Under the pieces are notes generated by a model, which was given only the letters and a program-made list of their open reading frames with translations, was not told the origin of the DNA and did no database searches. From the NCBI GenBank assembly GCA_016297325.1, contig JAEDGW010000036.1:1-21911 (forward strand): DNA of 21,911 nucleotides. Reading direction: 5' to 3'. Positions 1 through 6,737 of the stretch are shown one piece after another (position 1 is the stretch's first letter; every line of letters begins with the position of its first letter). Source of the DNA: Coprococcus sp. GTDB taxonomy: Bacteria > Bacillota > Clostridia > Lachnospirales > Lachnospiraceae. Made by a program: the position numbers and the translations under genes.

Positions 1-152
1 GTTCGGCAGAGCAAGCTACGTTCGGCAGAGCAAGCTACGTTCGGCAGAGCAAGCTATGTTCGGCAGAGCAAGCTACGTTCGGCAGAGCAAGCCGTGTCCG
101 GCAGAACAAGCCACATTTGGTGGAATACGACATACTGGCTGAATCATAATTT
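1..152. repeat. 19-bp tandem repeat array, decaying to the right and cut by the window edge
   Basis: The unit GTTCGGCAGAGCAAGCTAC is repeated head to tail from base 1. Units 1, 2 and 4 are identical, unit 3 (39-57) differs by one base, unit 5 (77-95) differs at its 3' end, and units 6-8 (96-152) degrade progressively. The array continues left of the window, so copy number is unknown. Because 19 is not a multiple of 3, the reading frame shifts every unit; the + strand still has no stop in any frame until about 139-165, so an open frame here is no evidence of coding. There are no unique spacers, so it is not CRISPR. The units are more GC-rich than the flanking DNA. Confidence 0.9.
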
Positions 153-170
153 AAAGACATGTTAGTAATC

Positions 171-204
171 ATGTGAGATCTGACATAAGATGTCAGATGC
201 ACAT
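171..204. promoter_or_regulatory. Palindrome upstream of the flavin/rubredoxin gene (operator or leader hairpin)
   Basis: ATCTGACAT (178-186) and ATGTCAGAT (190-198) are perfect 9-bp arms around AAG. Outer arms ATGTG (171-175) and CACAT (200-204) extend the symmetry. It ends about 18 bp before the ribosome binding site AAGGGGG (about 223-229) of the gene at 237. No T-run follows, so it is not a terminator. Operator or 5'-UTR hairpin is inferred from position. No convincing -35/-10 pair was found beside it. Confidence 0.5.
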
Positions 205-236
205 AAACAGACGTTTAAGAAAAGGGGGATGTTATC

Positions 237-857
237 ATGGACAAGAAAGCAATCTACAGTTTATCATACGGGCTTTTCATGCTGTCCACTAAGCTAGAGG
301 ACAAGGCAAATGGCTGTATCATCAATACCTGTATGCAGGTGGCGAACAATCCAACACGGGTTGCAATATCAGTTTTAAATACGAATTACACATGCGATCT
401 GCTCAAGGAGAGCGGTGTGTTTGCCCTAAGCGTGCTTGATGAGCAGTGTACATTTGACTCGATAAAGCACTTCGGATTCCAATCGGGAAGAGATGTGGAT
501 AAGTTCGATAGTATAAGGATGCCGGAGGATATCAACGGAATACCTTACATGGGCTGGTATGCGTGTGCAGTTATCAGTGGCAAGGTAGTTGAGAGCCACG
601 ATCTTGGAACACATACATTGTTCATCGCAGAGGTGGTCGATGCAAAGATTCTGTCGGACAAGGCACCTCTCACATACGCAGACTATCAGGCAAATGTAAA
701 GCCGAAGGCAGACAAGCCTCCCCAGACAGATAAGAAGATAGTGGGATGGCGCTGCAAGATATGTAACTATGTATATGAGGGAAGCGAGCTCCCCGCAGAT
801 TATGTATGCCCTTTGTGTGGACATGGAGCAGATGATTTTGAACCTATATATGAGTAA
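237..857 (+). CDS. Flavin reductase-like domain fused to rubredoxin (Hrb-type electron carrier)
   Basis: A 206-aa cytoplasmic protein. Residues 1 to about 155 resemble the FMN-binding flavin reductase-like split-barrel family (early stretch YGLFMLSTK; later GTHTLFIAEV). Residues 170-206 are a compact rubredoxin with two CxxC iron knuckles, C173-x2-C176 and C191-x2-C194, ending GADDFEP. The knuckles are only 18 residues apart, a short rubredoxin form. This architecture matches high-molecular-weight rubredoxins of anaerobes, which pass electrons from NAD(P)H via FMN to rubredoxin and on to partners such as flavodiiron proteins that remove O2 or NO. No partner gene is in view, so the acceptor is unknown. 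The ATG at 237 follows AAGGGGG with about 7-nt spacing. It appears monocistronic. Confidence 0.9.
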   Translation: MDKKAIYSLSYGLFMLSTKLEDKANGCIINTCMQVANNPTRVAISVLNTNYTCDLLKESGVFALSVLDEQCTFDSIKHFGFQSGRDVDKFDSIRMPEDINGIPYMGWYACAVISGKVVESHDLGTHTLFIAEVVDAKILSDKAPLTYADYQANVKPKADKPPQTDKKIVGWRCKICNYVYEGSELPADYVCPLCGHGADDFEPIYE

Positions 858-864
858 TATGTAA

Positions 865-936
865 ATATGCCGTTATCGGCAAGAAACGACTAATTTAACA
901 CCTTGAAAAGTTGATTTCTTGCCGATAACGGCATAT
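865..936. repeat. Perfect 22-bp inverted repeat overlapping the promoter of the HTH-Fic gene
   Basis: Arms 865-886 and 915-936 are exact reverse complements over 22 bp, separated by 28 nt. The left arm starts ATATGCCGTTATCGG and the right arm ends CCGATAACGGCATAT. It begins 7 bp after the hrb-like stop codon. As RNA it would be a very stable hairpin, but no T-run follows, so it is not a standard intrinsic terminator. The right arm fills the spacer of the candidate promoter 911-939. Operator, mRNA-end hairpin or relic of a small mobile repeat are all possible. Confidence 0.85.
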
Positions 937-939
937 ACT
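911..939 (+). promoter_or_regulatory. Sigma-A-type promoter for HTH-Fic/esterase
   Basis: TTGATT (911-916), a 17-nt spacer and TATACT (934-939) give a good housekeeping promoter 62 bp before the Fic start at 1001. The spacer lies inside the right arm of the 22-bp inverted repeat, so a protein bound to that arm would block RNA polymerase. Called from base matches only. Confidence 0.6.
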
Positions 940-1000
940 ATTTATATACAAAAACACTGTGCAGATGATAAAAGACCATTGCATAAAAAGGAGGGATTTC

Positions 1001-1894
1001 ATGGGTTATATTTCAGTTGCGGAAACTGCAAAAAAATGGAATGTGTCAGAACGAACCGTTAGAAATTATTGCGCTCATGATAAGATTCCAGGGGCGTTTT
1101 TGACGGGAAAGACATGGAATATACCGGATTCTGCGCAGAAACCAACTCGACAGTCGGCGGGAAAAGAGAACAGAGATCTGCTGACTGTGCTGAGAGAAGA
1201 GAAAAAACATGGAATAAAAGGTGGTATTTATCATAAGATACAGGTGGATCTCACCTATAATTCCAATCATATAGAGGGCAGCAGACTCAGTCATGATCAG
1301 ACGCGGTATATATATGAGACAAATACTATAGGTGTGAGTGAGCAGATGTTAAATGTTGACGATATAGTTGAGACGACCAATCATTTCAGGTGCATAGATC
1401 TTGTGATCGATAATGCAAAGAATCCTTTGAGTGAGAAAATGATAAAGGAGCTTCATTTGATCCTTAAGAATGGAACGCAGAACTCACGAAAAGACTGGTT
1501 TGCGGTGGGCGACTACAAGAAAGTTCCGAATGAGGTGGGCGGTCATGATACGGCTTTACCAGAAGAAGTTCCAGAGAAAATGAAAAACCTCCTGGCAGAA
1601 TACCGCAAGAACAATGAAAAGACACTTGATGATATCCTGGACTTTCACCGTGAGTTTGAAAATATCCATCCTTTTCAAGATGGAAATGGCAGGGTTGGCA
1701 GGCTGATATTGTTTAAGGAGTGTTTGAAATATGATATAGTTCCATTTATCATAGATGAAGATCTCAAATGGTATTATTATAGAGGCCTTTCGGAATGGAA
1801 AAGAGAAAGAGGCTATTTGAGGGACACCTGCCTTACTGCACAGGACAAGTTTAAAAGGTATCTGGATTATTTCAGGATACAATACAGAGATTAA
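1001..1894 (+). CDS. HTH-Fic protein, predicted autoinhibited AMPylating enzyme
   Basis: 297 aa. Residues 1 to about 48 form an excisionase/MerR-like helix-turn-helix (VAETAKKWNVSERTVRNY). The Fic domain carries the full catalytic motif H223-PFQDGNGRVG-R234 (consensus HxFx[D/E]GNGRxxR), with His223 the expected base. Upstream, S88-NHI-E92-G93 matches the inhibitory motif [S/T]xxxE[G/N], placing it with class II Fic proteins in which the N-terminal helix blocks ATP binding. The predicted activity is transfer of AMP (or another nucleotide) to a protein hydroxyl; the target is unknown. The ATG at 1001 follows AAGGAGGG (989-996) and is preferred over an upstream in-frame start at 959 with no ribosome site. 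A likely operon partner follows 16 bp downstream. The HTH suggests autoregulation or DNA-targeted action (inference). Confidence 0.88.
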   Translation: MGYISVAETAKKWNVSERTVRNYCAHDKIPGAFLTGKTWNIPDSAQKPTRQSAGKENRDLLTVLREEKKHGIKGGIYHKIQVDLTYNSNHIEGSRLSHDQTRYIYETNTIGVSEQMLNVDDIVETTNHFRCIDLVIDNAKNPLSEKMIKELHLILKNGTQNSRKDWFAVGDYKKVPNEVGGHDTALPEEVPEKMKNLLAEYRKNNEKTLDDILDFHREFENIHPFQDGNGRVGRLILFKECLKYDIVPFIIDEDLKWYYYRGLSEWKRERGYLRDTCLTAQDKFKRYLDYFRIQYRD

Positions 1895-1910
1895 AATAAT
1901 GGAGATAATT

Positions 1911-3035
1911 ATGGACAGAGAAAAAATGATGAAGAACGTAGCAGAGATATTCAGCCGTGGAGCGGTTGACAAGAATCTTCCGGCGTGGGTCAACATGCGT
2001 CACGCATGGAGCGCAAATGATGCGGCGAGGGATGAAGGACTTGAATATCCGAAAAATGTTGTACAGATAAAGAATCTGGATTACAAAAAGGAACTTGATG
2101 CGGTTCGTTACAATGAGCTGATTGAAATATGGAACAAGAGTCAGGATATAAATGGCAGCGACGACATTGGGGAGATACAGAGCGCGGAAGAGAATAGAAA
2201 CATTATAAAGTTCGCTGATTCCGGGGATGTCGCAGACGTAGATTCTGCAAGCTACGCATCCAACAGCTATATGGATATCTGTGTTCCAAAGTCATACATG
2301 TCAGACGCAAATAGAAAATATCCGGTGATAGTAAGTGTACATGGCGGTGGCTGGTTCTATGGAGACAAAGAGCTGTACAGTCACTACTGCTGTCACCTTG
2401 CGGAGAGTGGATATGTGGTAGTCAACTTCAACTACAGGCTGTCACCGCAGAACAAATACCCTGCAGCCATAGAGGATGTGGCATATCTCATTCAGTATAT
2501 CCATGAGAATGCGCAGACACTTGGAATAGACATGGACAATCTCTATATGGTAGGTGACTCGGCGGGGGCGCAGCTCACAGCCAACTACTGCATCATAGCC
2601 GCTGATAAAGACTATAGGGAAAAGCTTGATTTCTTCACTTATGGTTTCCTGCCTAATAAGGTCTGTCTCAACTGTGGCGCATACAAGATGGCAGAGAGAA
2701 ATGACAATATATCCGCTTGGTATCTGAGAAATGATGAGGCTGCCGAAGCTGGAGCAGGAGATCTGGCGGTTACGGAGGAGCAGTACAAGCTGTTCATGGA
2801 TCAGCTTGAATACATAAATACTGATTTTCCTGAGGCTTACCTCATGTACAGCGTAAATGATGACCTGGCATCACATACGAAAGCGCTGGATGAGGTGCTG
2901 GGCATAGTAGGTGTACCTCATATCACAAAGGCATATGGACAGAACAATCCCGACAGTGGACACGTATTTCACATAAACCTGAAAAATCCAGAGGGAATCC
3001 AGTGTAACGAGGACGAGTGTGCATTTATGAAGTAA
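1911..3035 (+). CDS. Alpha/beta-hydrolase, HSL-like esterase/lipase family
   Basis: 374 aa with the signature of the hormone-sensitive-lipase-like group: oxyanion-hole HGGGW at 144-148, nucleophile elbow GDSAG with Ser217 (215-219), a probable acidic residue in SVNDDLASH (Asp317 or Asp318) and a probable catalytic His351 in SGHVFH. The first ~115 residues form an N-terminal cap/extension. No signal peptide is seen, so it is likely a cytoplasmic carboxylesterase or deacetylase; the substrate cannot be read from sequence. The start at 1911 is preferred over 1899 because GGAG (1901-1904) sits 6 nt upstream of it and would be inside the longer version. It follows the Fic gene by 16 bp and is probably cotranscribed. 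No terminator follows; the alaA promoter begins 8 bp after the stop. Confidence 0.85.
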   Translation: MDREKMMKNVAEIFSRGAVDKNLPAWVNMRHAWSANDAARDEGLEYPKNVVQIKNLDYKKELDAVRYNELIEIWNKSQDINGSDDIGEIQSAEENRNIIKFADSGDVADVDSASYASNSYMDICVPKSYMSDANRKYPVIVSVHGGGWFYGDKELYSHYCCHLAESGYVVVNFNYRLSPQNKYPAAIEDVAYLIQYIHENAQTLGIDMDNLYMVGDSAGAQLTANYCIIAADKDYREKLDFFTYGFLPNKVCLNCGAYKMAERNDNISAWYLRNDEAAEAGAGDLAVTEEQYKLFMDQLEYINTDFPEAYLMYSVNDDLASHTKALDEVLGIVGVPHITKAYGQNNPDSGHVFHINLKNPEGIQCNEDECAFMK

Positions 3036-3043
3036 AAAACTGT

Positions 3044-3072
3044 TTGACAACATGACACCAGAATGCTATCCT
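3044..3072 (+). promoter_or_regulatory. Promoter of the T-box/alaA transcript
   Basis: A perfect -35 TTGACA (3044-3049), a 17-nt spacer and -10 TATCCT (3067-3072) put the transcription start near 3079, just before the T-box leader. The -10 matches 4 of 6 consensus bases. Confidence 0.75.
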
Positions 3073-3078
3073 AAAAAG

Positions 3079-3346
3079 CAGACAAAGGCAAAGACAGGAA
3101 GGAGTACTTAAGTCACTGTCACTTCAGAGAGTAGGCGTTTGGTGCGAGCCTATAGGACACCTTAAGGAAGCAGTCCCCGAGCTGTGACCGCGAAAGATTT
3201 CCGGGTAGTGGTCAACGGAGCGTTCCACGTTATAGGAACAACGATAGTGATGGCTGTCGGCTGAGAGCAGGAAGAAGTTCCTGAATTTAGGTGGTAACAC
3301 GGACAAGAAAGTTCGCCCTAAGCATATTATTAAGTATGCTTAGGGC
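3079..3346 (+). promoter_or_regulatory. T-box riboswitch, alanine-specific (specifier GCA)
   Basis: A tRNA-sensing leader controlling alaA. Stem I shows the AGAGAG bulge (3126-3131) and the distal loop around TTGGTGCGAGCC (3139-3150). After the CTTAAG/CTTAAG helix (5' CTTAAG just before 3115; 3' at 3161-3166), the specifier loop reads GAA-GCA-G, with GCA (Ala) at 3170-3172. The T-box sequence AGGTGGTAACACGG is at 3289-3302. Its bulge UGGU (3292-3295) complements ACCA, the 3' end expected of tRNA-Ala with discriminator A73. Antiterminator helix TTAGG (3287-3291)/CCTAA (3317-3321) excludes the terminator stem that starts at 3315. Codon, bulge and downstream gene all agree on alanine: uncharged tRNA-Ala should turn alaA on. 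Confidence 0.93.
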
Positions 3347-3355
3347 TTTTATTTT
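3315..3355 (+). terminator. T-box-controlled intrinsic terminator
   Basis: GCCCTAAGCATA (3315-3326) and TATGCTTAGGGC (3335-3346) form a perfect 12-bp stem with an 8-nt loop, followed by TTTTATTTTG. Its left arm overlaps the antiterminator strand CCTAA, which is the expected T-box switch. Confidence 0.93.
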
Positions 3356-3438
3356 GCGTTTTCAGGGTGACAAGCGACTGCGATGCGCGAAGATTACGAG
3401 AGCATCGCAGATGTGGAGTAATCTCTAAGAAAACGCAA
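3354..3438 (+). promoter_or_regulatory. Compact RNA fold with pseudoknot topology in the alaA leader
   Basis: Three exact complementarities nest and cross here. P0: TTGCGTTTTC (3354-3363) with GAAAACGCAA (3429-3438), 10 bp. P1: CTGCGATGC (3378-3386) with GCATCGCAG (3402-3410), 9 bp. P2: AGATTAC (3391-3397), in the P1 loop, with GTAATCT (3418-3424), 7 bp. P1 and P2 interlock as an H-type pseudoknot with linkers of 4, 4 and 7 nt; otherwise they are mutually exclusive hairpins. The element lies after the T-box terminator and 65 nt before the alaA start codon, so it is only in read-through mRNA. I do not recognise it as a known class. Confidence 0.6.
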
Positions 3439-3502
3439 GTTAAAACCAACAATCAGCAAACACAGACAACAAGGGATCAAGAGATATAAAGGAGTGTGTA
3501 TC

Positions 3503-4717
3503 ATGAGAAAATTTGAAAAATCATCAAAGCTTGATAATGTATGTTACGACATAAGAGGTCCTGTTATGGACGAGGCAAACAGGATGGTGGCTGAGGGTAT
3601 CAATGTACTCAAGCTCAACATAGGCAATCCGGCGCCGCACGGACTTATGGCTCCGGACGAGGTTGTAAGGGATATGTCATATAACCTCAGGGACACTGAG
3701 GGATATTCTGATTCCAAGGGGCTTTTCTCAGCAAGAAAGGCGATCATGCAGTATTGCCAGCTGAAGAACATTCCAAATGTGGGAATCGATGACATATACA
3801 CAGGAAACGGAGTCAGTGAGCTTATCACCATGTCCATGCAGGGACTGCTTGATTCGGGAGATGAGATACTTGTTCCAATGCCTGATTATCCGCTGTGGAC
3901 GGCATCAGTCAATCTGGCAGGCGGTACAGCAGTTCATTATCTCTGTGACGAGAAGTCCAACTGGTATCCTGATATCGAGGATATAAAGAAAAAGATAACA
4001 TCAAGAACAAAAGGAATAGTAGTCATCAACCCAAACAACCCTACAGGAGCCCTCTATCCAAAGGAGGTTCTGGAGCAGATAGTTCAGGTGGCAAGGGAGA
4101 ACGAGCTTATCCTATTTGCAGATGAGATATATGACAGGCTTATAATGGACAATAAGGAGCATGTTGCACTTGCATCACTTGCACCGGATCTGTTTACCAT
4201 AAGCTTTAACGGACTGAGCAAATCCCATAGAGTAGCAGGCTACAGGATTGGCTGGATGTGCCTTTGCGGCAACAAGAGCAACGTGAAGGGTTATATAGAG
4301 GGACTTAACCTCTTATCATCCATGAGACTCTGCTCAAATGTTCCTGCCCAGAGTATTGTTCAGACCTGCCTTGGTGGATATCAGAGTGCAGATGAACTGC
4401 TTCTTCCAGGTGGAAGAATATACGATCAGAGAGAATATATTTACAAGGCACTGTCTGATATTCCGGGAATAAGTGTTGTAAAGCCAGAGGCTGCATTCTA
4501 CATATTCCCTAAGCTTGACAGGGAGAAGTTCAACATTACAAATGATGAACAGTTTGCCCTTGACCTTCTCAAGGATAAGCACATACTTGTCACATGCGGA
4601 ACCGGATTTAACTGGAAGGATCCGGATCACTTCAGAATAGTATATCTTCCAAATATGGAGATACTCAAGGAAGCAACAGCAAAGCTGGCTGATTTCCTGA
4701 GTTACTATCACCAGTAA
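3503..4717 (+). CDS. alaA: Glutamate-pyruvate aminotransferase (alanine-synthesising)
   Basis: 404 aa, a PLP fold-type I aminotransferase. It aligns by memory closely with E. coli AlaA along its length: N-terminal EKSSKLDNVCYDIRGP, LKLNIGNPAP, PDYPLWTA, INPNNPTGA and a C-terminal YHQ. Catalytic Lys240 lies in NGLSKSHRVAGYR, the same position as in E. coli AlaA; Asn179 (NPNNP) and Asp207 (FADEIYD) are the expected PLP ligands. It makes alanine from pyruvate and glutamate in the cytoplasm. The start at 3503 is chosen because AAAGGAG (3488-3494) is 8 nt upstream; an in-frame GTG at 3494 lies inside that site. The alanine T-box upstream independently supports the product. No clear terminator follows; the next promoter begins about 37 bp after the stop. 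Confidence 0.95.
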   Translation: MRKFEKSSKLDNVCYDIRGPVMDEANRMVAEGINVLKLNIGNPAPHGLMAPDEVVRDMSYNLRDTEGYSDSKGLFSARKAIMQYCQLKNIPNVGIDDIYTGNGVSELITMSMQGLLDSGDEILVPMPDYPLWTASVNLAGGTAVHYLCDEKSNWYPDIEDIKKKITSRTKGIVVINPNNPTGALYPKEVLEQIVQVARENELILFADEIYDRLIMDNKEHVALASLAPDLFTISFNGLSKSHRVAGYRIGWMCLCGNKSNVKGYIEGLNLLSSMRLCSNVPAQSIVQTCLGGYQSADELLLPGGRIYDQREYIYKALSDIPGISVVKPEAAFYIFPKLDREKFNITNDEQFALDLLKDKHILVTCGTGFNWKDPDHFRIVYLPNMEILKEATAKLADFLSYYHQ

Positions 4718-4748
4718 GATAAATTATTAAGATGTCCCTTTGCGTGTC

Positions 4749-4782
4749 ACATATTGCAGTAAAAAAGCGCAATATGTATACT
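4749..4782 (+). promoter_or_regulatory. Promoter with overlapping inverted repeat, before the lipoprotein gene
   Basis: TTGCAG (4754-4759), a 17-nt spacer and TATACT (4777-4782) form a plausible sigma-A promoter. An exact inverted repeat, ACATATTGC (4749-4757) and GCAATATGT (4769-4777), overlaps the -35 and reaches the -10, as an operator would. A small CTTGAA/TTCAAG dyad (4781-4795) lies at the start of the transcript. Arrangement resembles 865-939, but the arm sequences differ. Confidence 0.55.
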
Positions 4783-4819
4783 TGAAGTATTCAAGATAAG
4801 ACACGGAGGGGCATTTTTT

Positions 4820-6448
4820 ATGAAAAAGAATATTGTATTGTTATGCGCAGCAGCGTCCATGCTTGCACTTGGAGGCTGTGGACTGAACGACAAGCTGCAG
4901 GATCTGAAGGACAGCCTGGACAGTGTGGATTCCACAACGGAGGCAAGGGCGTCTGGAGAGAAAACAGAAGAGACAGAAGCTGAAACGGACAACAAAAAAG
5001 ATCCCGACAATAATGCGGAATCAAAAACAGAAACGGACACCACAGACAAGTCTTCAGGTGATAATGAAAATGACAGCAAACAAGTGGATGAAGATTCCAA
5101 GGCGATAGAGAAGTTCGATGAGATATTGAGGACTGCGTATAATGATGGAATACTTGATATGTGCAAGGAACATTTCACGTCCTATAGAAATGGTGTGTGG
5201 GGCGATGATGGGATTGCTGATACATATGATGCAGAAAAGACTGATTATTATTTTTCTATGTGTGATATTGATGGGGATGGCAATGAGGAGTTATTGCTTG
5301 CATGGAGTGATTGGTGTGACTGGGAAATGCATGATAAGTTTATAGATATCATGAAGTATGATGCCGCAAGTGACAGCGTTGAACATGAGGGTGTTGTCAT
5401 AGCAAAGAAACAATATTCGGAAGATAACAGTCGCAAATGGATGGATGGTGTGACGTTCTACGATAATGGAACTATACTTTCCGATTACACCTATGGAATG
5501 ATTGCGGGTCAATGTCTGTATACATATGAATATGACTCTTCTAAGGATGTATATTCTGGAATTTCAGGAAATGAAGTAATCAGGGATTACTCAAATCGCG
5601 CAGGTGCTCTGTGGGATAAGACACAGGAAGTATACAGATATAACAATGATGTGAATTTTCCTGATGAACTGGATAAAGATGGGGATGGGAAACTATACTG
5701 TCCGGGTGTTGGTGAATGCAACATAGAGGATGAAAATTTGAACTGGGTAGATCTTGGAGATCTGGGACTGAATCTGCCTGACAATTACCAGGAACACACG
5801 TTAGCTGTTACATGGTACAGATTGGGTGACTATGTGCAAAATGGTGAAAAAACAGAGTATAAAAAAGATATGGAAACCGTGTATTCAGAGGAGATTGAAT
5901 CGTATCGCAGGTATATTGCGAATAAAGCAAGTGAAAGCGATAAGAATGAGTTCTCTATATATGATGGTATAGCATATGCAGAGACGGATCTGAATTCTGA
6001 TGGAGTTCCTGAGCTTATAGTGGGGCTGTCAAATACATACGGTCCGTATGATCCGGATGATGAATATCAGAGTTTTGATGCTATCCGGATATATACATGG
6101 AAAAATGATTCGCTTAGACTTGTATACTGTTCAAATATTCCGTATGTAACAATGGCTAACAAGTATGTTGTTACTGATAATGAGATAAGAAGATTGGCTG
6201 GTAGTGGAACCGGTTTTGCTGTATATGAATTTTATCAGCTGCCTGAGAATTCTACAGTTTTACATATGACGGAGGCCATAAAACATCAGGAACAATTAGA
6301 TGAGAATGGCTCAAAAATACTTTTTTATCATACAGAAGGCGCTTACAATCCAGAGGACTGGCAGGAGATTTCTGAGGATGAATACAACCAGATCCTTGAC
6401 CGCGTAGATGATAAAAAGATTGCGTATGAATACATGTACCTCAATTGA
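4820..6448 (+). CDS. Surface lipoprotein with EF-hand-like DxDxDG loops, function unknown
   Basis: 542 aa. The N-terminus is a lipoprotein signal peptide, MKKNIVLLCAAASMLALGGC, with lipobox LGGC and Cys20 as the lipidated residue. Residues 25-95 are an acidic, Asp/Glu/Thr/Ser-rich disordered tether. The rest is extracytoplasmic, with three acidic loops like Ca2+-binding EF-hand/dockerin motifs: D149-IDGDG, D285-KDGDG and D390-LNSDG. The first and third are followed by similar strands (EELLLAW and PELIVGL), suggesting two related domains, roughly 95-270 and 350-540. I do not recognise a family or enzymatic motif. The ATG at 4820 follows GGAGGGG (4805-4811). No terminator is seen after it; about 100 bp later a new promoter starts the presumed ncRNA. 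Confidence 0.85.
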   Translation: MKKNIVLLCAAASMLALGGCGLNDKLQDLKDSLDSVDSTTEARASGEKTEETEAETDNKKDPDNNAESKTETDTTDKSSGDNENDSKQVDEDSKAIEKFDEILRTAYNDGILDMCKEHFTSYRNGVWGDDGIADTYDAEKTDYYFSMCDIDGDGNEELLLAWSDWCDWEMHDKFIDIMKYDAASDSVEHEGVVIAKKQYSEDNSRKWMDGVTFYDNGTILSDYTYGMIAGQCLYTYEYDSSKDVYSGISGNEVIRDYSNRAGALWDKTQEVYRYNNDVNFPDELDKDGDGKLYCPGVGECNIEDENLNWVDLGDLGLNLPDNYQEHTLAVTWYRLGDYVQNGEKTEYKKDMETVYSEEIESYRRYIANKASESDKNEFSIYDGIAYAETDLNSDGVPELIVGLSNTYGPYDPDDEYQSFDAIRIYTWKNDSLRLVYCSNIPYVTMANKYVVTDNEIRRLAGSGTGFAVYEFYQLPENSTVLHMTEAIKHQEQLDENGSKILFYHTEGAYNPEDWQEISEDEYNQILDRVDDKKIAYEYMYLN

Positions 6449-6483
6449 ATTGTATATAATAGTCGCACAATTATGCAACAATA

Positions 6484-6538
6484 TGACAATTTAGACATAA
6501 AACGCAACAACAAATACGATAAAAACTATAAATTGTCA
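6484..6538. promoter_or_regulatory. 10-bp inverted repeat upstream of the ncRNA promoter
   Basis: TGACAATTTA (6484-6493) and TAAATTGTCA (6529-6538) are exact reverse complements separated by 35 nt, ending 10 bp before the -35. The right arm's TGTCAA also mirrors the -35 TTGACA at 6549. The position suggests a regulator site; in this AT-rich DNA, chance is possible. Confidence 0.4.
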
Positions 6539-6548
6539 AAAAATAATG

Positions 6549-6577
6549 TTGACATTTTGAATGCTATCTTATATAAT
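6549..6577 (+). promoter_or_regulatory. Perfect-consensus sigma-A promoter of a gene-less transcript
   Basis: TTGACA (6549-6554), exactly 17 nt, TATAAT (6572-6577): both hexamers and spacing match consensus, the best promoter in the window. Transcription should start near 6584. No convincing gene follows for more than 900 bp, but a terminator does at 7204. Confidence 0.85.
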
Positions 6578-6737
6578 AAAGATACATTAAAGAACGGCCA
6601 TTTGATAGTAACAGGTGGCAGATCATAGACAGACACCCGTGACACAGATATGTACGAAGAGTTCACAGAACACACTTTACGCATAGTGCGCAGGAAACAG
6701 AATCTATGGTACAAGTTCAAGAAAGGAGGAGGTTCCG

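Noticed and set aside
1..152. CRISPR array
   Set aside because: Units are directly adjacent with no unique spacers, and 19 bp is short for a CRISPR repeat.
865..936. Interpretation as the hrb intrinsic terminator
   Set aside because: The stem is long and perfect, but there is no T-run and the loop is 28 nt; it overlaps a promoter instead.
3494..3502. GTG at 3494 as the alaA start
   Set aside because: It lies inside the ribosome binding site; the AlaA N-terminus aligns from the ATG at 3503.
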